Positions 56,962 through 64,000 of a DNA stretch of 64,000 bases are shown one piece after another. A model generated the notes under the pieces. That model was not told the origin of the DNA. It worked only from the letters and a program-made list of their open reading frames with translations, and ran no database searches. The stretch is from Hypoxylon rubiginosum (Eukaryota; Ascomycota; Sordariomycetes; Xylariales; Hypoxylaceae). Every line of letters starts with the position of its first letter. Position 1 is the first letter of the stretch. Made by a program: the position numbers and the translations under genes. The DNA lies in NCBI GenBank assembly GCA_902806565.1, contig CADCXA010000008.1, forward strand, positions 62,001 through 126,000, read 5' to 3'.

Positions 56962-58912
56962 ATGACTCGTGGCAAGGCCCTAGCTACGATGCCGCTGAAG
57001 TTTCCTACCATCTACTTGCTGCCTACTCATATCGAGGCCGAGAAATTGCCAGAACTAGAGAGCAAGATACCCTCGTTGACCTACGATATTAACGAGGCGA
57101 GCATCGTACTCGGAAAGATATCAAATCGAGAAAGGGCAAAATTCGAGTTAAGGCGCAGGAGCATTGTAACTGAAGATGTGGAACCAGCACCAACTTCCCT
57201 CCCTAACCCAGAAAATCAGGCCGACGACTCATCTCCACCCCCGAAGCGCAGGAGGCTCTCGAGGTCAACATCTCCTAGGACCCCACGTGGTGCTCGATCA
57301 GCGAGCGTCTCTGATGGGGACGAGAGCCTTGGAAGCAGCTCAGGCAGCCATGGCGTAACCGGTGGCCGAGATCAAGGACTCGGGATTGCGGTAGATGGTG
57401 ACAAGTCTACCATCCAAGTTGTCAAGCTGGCCTGGTTGATCGACAGCTTAGCTCAGGGGGCCATTCTGCCGATAGATAATTATCTAATATATCGTGGACG
57501 AAAACCACAGCAAGTTACCAACAGGCAACCCCCGAGTCCCAATGACATCCTTCACCGCGCCCGGCAGGAAAACAGTAATGTCAAAGCCGGGTCGGCAAGT
57601 AGCTTCTCACATGTATACACCCCTACCTCTCAACATTCCAGGACATCATCTCAAAAACGGCCTGCACTAGTCCAGGAGTCGACGTCGGAGCACGAACTGC
57701 GTAAACATATGCCGCCGGTCCCTGAGTTCTTACACACAAACTACTCCTGCGAGCGTCCGACTCCCGTTAACCCACCTAACGATCCCTTCATTCAGGAGCT
57801 AAAGAAGGTCCGTACGCTTAGAACTCTCGAAGGTGACGAGATAGGTGTCAGGGCCTACTCTACGGCTATCGCCGCTTTAGCAGCCTACCCATACTCGATT
57901 TCCCAGCCAGCAGGTAAGTGTCGACGTGAGTTTTCGAGGTGACCCATTCTAACCTGACATATGACTAGAAGTGGTGAGACTACCTGGCTGCAATGAGAAG
58001 ATCGCAACGCTCTATCGACAATGGGAGGCGAATGGATTTCTGGAAGAGGTTGAAAATGCAAAGAGGGACCCGAAAATGTCCACCCTACAACTTTTCTATA
58101 ATATTTGGGGTGTCGCAGCGACCACCTCACGGGAGTTCTATAAGAAAGGCTGGCGCGACCTTGACGATATCATCGAATATGGATGGGATGACTTAAGTCG
58201 AGTTCAACAAATCGGCGTCAAGTACTATGAGGAGCTGCAAGAGAAAATACCCCGTAGCAAGGTCGAAGAAATCGCCAACGTCATATTGGCCCATGCCAAT
58301 AAGGTCCGCAAAGGCTTCCAAATGGTTATCGTCGGTGGCTATAGGAGAGGCAAAAGCGAAAGCGGCGATGTCGACGTTATACTTAGCCATCCGGACCCGG
58401 CTGCAACCATGAGCTTCGTCGCGGACATTGTGAACAGCCTTGAGAAAGATAAGTACATCACGCACACACTCATAATGAGTACGAAGAACAGTGAGCGTGG
58501 GCAAACTCCTGTGTCGTGGAAAGGGAACCGTAAGGCGGGCGCCGGATTCGATACGCTGGATAAAGCCTTGGTGGTGTGGCAAGACCCGCGTTGGGATGAG
58601 ACGGCATCGTCAAAGAACCCCAATCCCCACCGCAGGGTCGATATAATCATCAGTCCGTGGAAGACTGCCGGCTGCGCCGTCATCGGCTGGACCGGCGGTA
58701 CAACTTTCGAGCGGGATCTGAGGAGATACTGCAAGAAGTGGAAGAACCTAAAATTCGATAGCAGCGGGCTTCGAGATCGAGTGAACGGCGACTGGGTAGA
58801 CCTCGAGAGCGACGCTAACGGACCGGCCCCGGACATGCTGACGGCGGAGAAGAGAGTCTTTGAGCGATTGGGTTTGGAGTGGCGTCCGCCGGAGGAGAGG
58901 TGCACGGGATGA
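56962..58912 (+). CDS. Family X DNA polymerase (Pol mu/Pol4-like) with N-terminal BRCT-like region
   Basis: Two exons, join(56962..57913, 57969..58912), give 631 aa. Residues about 12-175 look like a BRCT fold interrupted by a Ser/Pro/Arg-rich insert: FPTIYLLPTHIEAEKLPELE, then VVKLAWLIDSLAQGAILPIDNYLIY. After a linker comes the polymerase core: the 8-kDa helical segment (IAALAAYPYSI, LPGCNEKIATLYRQW), helix-hairpin-helix sequence, and the palm. Palm signature GGYRRGKSESGDVDVILSHP supplies the first two catalytic Asp (about 451 and 453), and HRRVDIIISPW the third (about 542); GWTGGTTFERDLRRYCKK follows. Such enzymes fill gaps in end joining and base-excision repair in the nucleus. Whether it is the mu or lambda type is not decided here. 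Confidence 0.93.
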
Positions 58913-59645
58913 TGCGTTCCAGATGGACGTATACCATTGCTTTGTCCTCAAGAGGACAACAGATTAAATACGAGTGCAATGTATAATACAGGTGGACGGA
59001 CTGCCAACATCGAGCTTATGGTGTCGTGAGCTTGGCTATCTCTGGCTTTGGCTATGGAAACACCGCCTTGTGTTAAAGCTAAAGTTGACATAATACGTGA
59101 GTAAAGGGAGACCTTTTTCGACAGTACACCTAGGGCTAGACGATGGCTAAGGAATTATCCCGAGGCGTCAAGAGATTCGCAGCCAGGTATTTGATAGCCC
59201 GGTGTGTGACTGGAAAGAGACAACTTGGTATTTAAATACTAATTGTACCTATTGCTACTTTATCTCCATCTTAAGGGGTTTGATATCGTCGGCTACTCAT
59301 ATCTCTAAGCTTAATGAGAGTCGGCTTGTATAATCGTATCACTAGCTGTGTACCTCGATAGCTACTCGGTGCCTTGACTAATTCCAATATCAAAAGCCCA
59401 AGCTACTCCAATGTCCATATCTGATTAGTTTAGCTAGTATGAGAAATATCTTGTCCGCCATTACGCCTTTTTGATTCAGTTCCCTTTGAGACATTCCGCC
59501 GCATTCCGCTATACTATACTCTTTCACTACTGGTAGGTAAGAGAGACTAGGTAGCCCATCATAAACCCAGTAGAAAGGCACTTGTCATCTCGCATCCCAG
59601 TCGGTAGATAACCGTCTTACATTATCCTCACCATCATCTCCCCCT
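58913..59645. other. Convergent intergenic region
   Basis: About 730 bp between the polymerase and hydrolase 3' ends, of ordinary AT-rich composition, which makes the GC jump at about 59660 conspicuous. Nothing coding recognised. Confidence 0.5.
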
Positions 59646-60644
59646 CTATAACTTAGCCTCCGGCGCACCTCCCCTCACGGTATCGTCGTCGCACCTCTCC
59701 AGTATCCAGTCGCCGACGTCGCGGTAGAACTCCTCCTTGCCGTGGTCGGCGTGGAGCTGGTGGTAGAAGCCCTCGTACGCCTTGAACCGGCCGTCCGCCA
59801 GCTTCTGCCGGCGCCACCACGCCTCCGCCGCGCCGATATCCGTCACCACGTCGGCCGTGCCGTGCGCCAGGAACACGCTGCGCACGACCCCGGGGTCCAG
59901 CGCCACCCGCCCCGCCGACAGCGCCTCGGCGCGGTCGATCATGGCCGCGAGCCCCTCGAGCGTGCCCGTGTTGTGCAGCAGCGCGTCCGCCGCGATGCTC
60001 CGCCGCGCCGCCGGGTCCCGCGTCAGGTGCTCCGGCGGCACGGGCCGCACGAGGTGGAAGTTGGGCGCGACCCGCGCCGCGAGGCGCCCGCCCGCGACCG
60101 TGATCCAGTGGGGCTGGACGGCGGGCGCGAAGGCCAGGAACGGCGCCTCCAGGATCCAGCCGCGGACCCTCGCGACCAGGTCCCGGTACTCCGGGGTGCC
60201 GGCCAGAGTTAGCACCTCGCCGCCGCCCATCGAGTGGCCCAGCACGAAGACGGGCGCGGCGGCGGGCTCGGCGGGGAGGACGCGGGACCGCGCGAAGGCG
60301 GCGATGTCGGCGAGCACGACGGCCGTGGGACCCGTGCGGCCGCGGTCCGAGGGCGCGCGGACGCTCCGGCCCCAGCCCCGCTGGTCGAAGCCGTAGACGG
60401 CGACGCCGCGGCGCGCGAGGCTCGGGAAGAAGTCGTAGTACCGGTCCACGTGGTCGCTGAACCCGTGGACCATGACGAGCTTGGCCTTGGTCGGGCCTCC
60501 TTCGGGCTGTGTTTTGCTCCGTTAGCGAAGAGTGAAATTGGCAAGGATTAGATATACAGATGTATGACTTACGAGCCAGGACTTGGTGAAGAGGTTTGCA
60601 CCACTGACTTGAAAGGTGCCCTCGACTATTTTAACGCCTGCCAT
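59646..60644 (-). CDS. Alpha/beta hydrolase, monoacylglycerol lipase-like
   Basis: Two exons, complement(60573..60644, 59646..60506), give 310 aa. Exon 1 encodes MAGVKIVEGTFQVSGANLFTKSWL; exon 2 continues with KLVMVHGFSDHVDRYYDFFP, which includes the oxyanion HGF motif, and FDQRGWGRS. The nucleophile elbow is GHSMGGG, the acid is in HGTADVVTD, and the His in GFYHQLHAD, an intact triad in the monoglyceride-lipase order. It likely hydrolyses monoacylglycerols or similar esters. There is no signal peptide. Exon 2 is extremely GC-rich with strong G/C at third positions, while exon 1, the intron and both flanks are not; long opposite-strand frames here follow from that bias. Confidence 0.9.
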
Positions 60645-61562
60645 CTTGGGTGTGTACGATGGTGATGAGATGAGAGATGAAAAAGTAACTATCTGTTCAG
60701 TGTGGGCAGCAGGTCGATTATGCTACTAGTACAGGGCTGAGCCCAGAGCTGAGGGAGTATTGAGTAGGCCAATGGCGGTGATGGTAGAAAGACTGGAGGC
60801 TGAATGGCTCGTATACCCTCGAATAAGAAGCCAATGGAATGTGATACCGTATAATTGTGTCTACCTAACTAAGGTATACTCTCACTCTCACCGAGGTTAG
60901 TAACTTGGGATTAGCTGACGTATGCACAGCACGGAAGTTGACGTTGGTGGTGCATATTCACATGCTAACTAAAATAGTACAGCGGGGAATTACAGGGAGG
61001 ACACTGCTTGCATTTGCCCCGTAACGGATAGACCCTCGGCGCCGACTGCACGTCAACGGATAGACTTGCATCTCCGTCAACTAAGCCTGAATAGCTCCTT
61101 TAACAACCCCTTTCTAATACAGAGCAAATTCGAGCTACAATATTAATTCACATTGAACTATGATAAGTACCGGAATAAGTACATTAGGTAAAGATTCGGA
61201 TTTCTATTCGTTGCGCTCCCCCTTTTCTATGTATCAAAGGTTCCTGGGCTTCCCCATCCCCGACGCCGACTTTCATAGTAGTGAGTACCTTGGTGGTATC
61301 GAGTATCGGGTGGAGTTCTGGACGAATTTACTCTACAAATATACAATGTCCATTTCATCACCCAACACCCACCTCCACCCGTCTTATAGACTTGAGTGTT
61401 CCTGTCTAAGAACCCGTGCAAAGACAACTATACAGTAGCTTTTTTGATAGACCACCCCCTAAACCCCCAAGGAAAAAAAAAGGACCAAACATGTAGATTC
61501 GCCCTCCCTTTCCCCTTTCCCCTTTTCCTGCATGCAAATATGGTATATCAATAGTGTAATGA
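60645..61562. other. Intergenic region between hydrolase and MDL1
   Basis: About 920 bp, promoter of the hydrolase and 3' flank of MDL1. Nothing coding recognised. Confidence 0.45.
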
Positions 61563-63992
61563 TTACTTCTCCGACTTCTGTTTGGCTGCTTCTTCCTCTT
61601 CCGCGCCAATCTCTTCTTCGTCCGCCTCTTCAAGCTCTTCCTCGATCACATCGCTTTCTGAGAGTTCGGGCTCCTGCACCTTGGCCGGCACGTCACCCCC
61701 GCTCATCTGCCATTCCATTAGACGAGTAAATTCGCTGCGAGGGTTCGAGCTGAGCTCTTCGTATGATCCAGCTTCGGCTACCGTGCCGTCGCCGGACAGT
61801 ACAATGAGTCTATCCGACCTCTTGATGGTCGAGAGACGGTGGGCAATCGAGATGGTCGTCCGGCGACCTTTCAGGAGTGCCGCCAGAGCTAAATTGACAG
61901 CCGTTTCTGACTCTGCGTCCAAAGCCGAAGTAGCCTCGTCTAAGATGAGGATATCAGGGTCTTTAATAAGAGCTCGCGCAATGGCAATACGTTGCTTCTG
62001 GCCACCAGAGAGCTGTGCACCTCTAGGGCCGACCTGAGTCTCGAGCCCTTGAGGGAAATCGCTGATGAATCCGCAGTTCGCCTTCTGTGCAGCCATAACG
62101 ATCTCGGATCTTGTAGCATGCGGCTTCCCGTAGGAAATATTCTCGGCCACAGTGCCTGAGAACAGCACAGGTTCTTGGGACACCATGCCGATGCGACGTC
62201 GTAGGGACTTAGCATTCATCTTGCTGATATCTACGCCGTCAATGCTGATGGTGCCAGCAGTAGTGTCGTAAAATCTTAGCAATAAGGACGACACTGTTGA
62301 CTTTCCTCCACCAGAAGGACCAACGATGCATACGTTAGATCCCGATGGTATCTCGAAGTTTAGGCCATTAAAGATGGAGACAGCAGGGCGCGTAGGATAG
62401 GCGAACGAGACATTCTCGAACCTGATGGGGCCTTGTGCTGATACGACTTTGAGACCCTTAGTCGCAGAAATGCCCGAATCTCGGTCTTGAAGCTCGAATA
62501 TGCGTGTAGCCGCGCCAACCCCTTTCATCAGTTCCGAGTAGAAGTTGGCAACACCGAATAAACCGCCACCGGCCCAAAAGGCGTACATGACGAACGTAGT
62601 AAGGTCGCCAGTGGTCATAATGCCATCTCTTACTAGGTTTCCACCAAACCAGAGTAAGGCGATAATCGTCATGTTGCCCATCCAGGACGTCGCGGAAAAG
62701 TACCACGCATCGTATATAGATTGCTTCTTTCCGAGGTCAAAGACCTTCCTCACTTGCTTATTATACCGGCGGACCTCTTGAGCCTCGCCGGCAAAAGCCT
62801 GGCTCGTCTTCACATTACCTAGTCGTTCTTCTGCGATCTTTGTTAGAGTTCCCAAGTTCTGCTGCGTCTTACGGCTCAGCCTTCGAATGATGCGAGAATA
62901 AATAAACGAAGCGCTGCCGATGAAAGGAGCAGCAACGACGATGATGGCGGTAAGACTAGGGCTGATCCAGGCCATCAGGGCGAGTCCCGAGACACTATTC
63001 ACGATAGCCCTCAACCCGTCCGAGACATTTTGCGTGATACTCTTGCCTACAATGATGGTGTCGGTGCCGAGCCGAGAGATTAGATCACCAACCCTATTCG
63101 CGTCGAAGAACTCGGCATCCTGGCTATATGTCTTCTTGAAAAGCTGCGATCGCAGGCGCGTAACTACTCTCTCGCCGATAATGCGAAGGAGAACGATACG
63201 TCCAAAGTTAGCACACGCGCCAGCCGAGAGCGCCAGAGCGAAGGCACCGAAGAACTGGTAGAGCGACAAGCCGAAGATCTCCGTCTCCTCGATGGGCTTC
63301 GATGTAGCCAAGTTCATGACTTTACCGACAACAAGAGGAAGCGAGATGAAGAGGGATGACGAGATGAGGAGCAAAACGACGGCAATCACAAGGTTCCTAG
63401 CTTCAGGCTTTGCGATTTTTATAAGACGCCATATCTCGCTCCACGATGACCATAGTTTCTTGCTGTCTTTTCCCTCGTGCGAAAGCCGAGCTCTCAAGTT
63501 AATATGAGCCGCTTGAGAAGCCTTCTCACTCTTGCCGAAGCCCTCGTGGGACTCTGCGTCGTCGGCCACAGCTTTGTCCGTCTTCGAAGTAGCGACGCCA
63601 ACGTCCTCCTTCTGATCGCTCGGTTTTGTCACGTTCTGATTTTCTCGGCTGGACACGCGGGTCGCAGAGAAGTGTCTGAGCACACCGATCGGTGATCGCC
63701 ATGACGAGGTGGTTTTCGGAGATCGCGACGTAGAAGTAACGCCGAGGGGCCTCAGAGAAAAGTCTGGAAGGGTTTGCGATCGGGAGGCGGATGAAGAAGA
63801 GTAGTTGGTCCTTAGGAAGGTCGGAGAGGTCTGTAAGGGAGGCTGAGAGAAGAGTTCCAGAGCAATTGGTCGCTTGGGTAGGGTGGAGAGCTCTCTGCAA
63901 GGCGCGGCAAGCTGCTGGGTGAGCTTTGCGATGCCGGCACCGCGTTGCGGGAAGCTCCCCAGTATAGCGCGGCCCAACGCTGCCGAAGGCAT
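61563..63992 (-). CDS. MDL1: Mitochondrial ABC half-transporter MDL1-like (ABCB10 type)
   Basis: One 809-aa exon with ATG at 63992. The first 175 residues are Arg/Ser-rich, poor in acidic residues at the start (MPSAALGRAILGSFPQRGAG), and fit a mitochondrial presequence. A six-helix ABC transmembrane domain starts near NLVIAVVLLLISSSLFISLPLVVGKVM and includes the intracellular-loop segment SQDAEFFDANRVGDLISRLGTDT. The nucleotide-binding domain has the A-loop segment FENVSFAYPTRP, Walker A GPSGGGKST (about 554-562), signature LSGGQKQRIAIARAL (about 660), Walker B ILILDEATSALD and switch AHRLSTI. Yeast Mdl1 sits in the inner mitochondrial membrane and exports peptides made by matrix proteolysis. 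The C-terminal tail is acidic and Glu-rich. No intron is needed. Confidence 0.94.
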   Translation of the reverse strand: MPSAALGRAILGSFPQRGAGIAKLTQQLAAPCRELSTLPKRPIALELFSQPPLQTSPTFLRTNYSSSSASRSQTLPDFSLRPLGVTSTSRSPKTTSSWRSPIGVLRHFSATRVSSRENQNVTKPSDQKEDVGVATSKTDKAVADDAESHEGFGKSEKASQAAHINLRARLSHEGKDSKKLWSSWSEIWRLIKIAKPEARNLVIAVVLLLISSSLFISLPLVVGKVMNLATSKPIEETEIFGLSLYQFFGAFALALSAGACANFGRIVLLRIIGERVVTRLRSQLFKKTYSQDAEFFDANRVGDLISRLGTDTIIVGKSITQNVSDGLRAIVNSVSGLALMAWISPSLTAIIVVAAPFIGSASFIYSRIIRRLSRKTQQNLGTLTKIAEERLGNVKTSQAFAGEAQEVRRYNKQVRKVFDLGKKQSIYDAWYFSATSWMGNMTIIALLWFGGNLVRDGIMTTGDLTTFVMYAFWAGGGLFGVANFYSELMKGVGAATRIFELQDRDSGISATKGLKVVSAQGPIRFENVSFAYPTRPAVSIFNGLNFEIPSGSNVCIVGPSGGGKSTVSSLLLRFYDTTAGTISIDGVDISKMNAKSLRRRIGMVSQEPVLFSGTVAENISYGKPHATRSEIVMAAQKANCGFISDFPQGLETQVGPRGAQLSGGQKQRIAIARALIKDPDILILDEATSALDAESETAVNLALAALLKGRRTTISIAHRLSTIKRSDRLIVLSGDGTVAEAGSYEELSSNPRSEFTRLMEWQMSGGDVPAKVQEPELSESDVIEEELEEADEEEIGAEEEEAAKQKSEK

Positions 63993-64000
63993 CTTGAGGG

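Noticed and set aside
59742..60551. Long opposite-strand open frames over the hydrolase exon
   Set aside because: They are Arg/Ala/Pro-rich products of extreme GC bias, without motifs, and lie antisense to a complete catalytic-triad enzyme.

Overview
The window is nuclear DNA of a filamentous ascomycete, most likely a Sordariomycete. The evidence is short GT-AG introns (mostly 50-120 bp), compact alternating-strand genes, fungal families (ECM14, GtaA-type glutaminase, GPC1, an RGS-LOV photoreceptor, a fungal rhodopsin-domain membrane protein) and AT-rich intergenic DNA with microsatellites. The class is inferred from family resemblance; no marker gene was compared. I support 22 protein-coding genes. 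Most were rebuilt by joining exons by eye, and nearly all joins give totals divisible by three. I found no rRNA, tRNA, CRISPR array or viral gene.

Layout. 1-9.5 kb: 3' part of an inactive metallocarboxypeptidase (ECM14), a microsomal glutathione transferase, gamma-adaptin of AP-1, an OXNAD1-like NAD(P)H/FAD reductase and an unknown 595-aa protein. 9.5-18.9 kb: a sparse region with a small three-exon complex I subunit gene (NDUFS5), about 2.9 kb without a recognisable gene, a 7-TM rhodopsin-domain protein that seems to need a GC-AG intron, and a secreted FAD-linked oxidase. 18.9-30.9 kb: SEC39, an unknown 652-aa protein, an RRM/RGG RNA-binding protein and a secreted glutaminase. 31-39.6 kb: a short-chain dehydrogenase and NatB catalytic subunit NAA20 (stop codons 24 bp apart, convergent), an unknown 390-aa acidic protein, and an RGS-LOV protein of the BcLOV4 type. 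43-58.9 kb: the APC/C activator CDH1, glycerophosphocholine acyltransferase GPC1, a 337-bp inverted-repeat element (MITE-like, TA-flanked), cohesin SMC1, TFIIE-alpha and a family X DNA polymerase. 59.6-64 kb: a very GC-rich alpha/beta hydrolase and the mitochondrial ABC half-transporter MDL1.

Functionally this is mainly housekeeping: trafficking (AP-1, SEC39), cell cycle and chromosomes (CDH1, SMC1, Pol X), transcription and RNA (TFIIE, RRM protein), N-terminal acetylation, lipid metabolism (GPC1, lipase-like hydrolase) and mitochondria (NDUFS5, MDL1). There is no operon-like organisation and no convincing biosynthetic cluster. The items most worth following are the RGS-LOV photoreceptor, the MITE-like element with transition-biased arm divergence, the GC-AG intron, the abrupt GC island of the hydrolase, and repeat-filled first introns in three genes.
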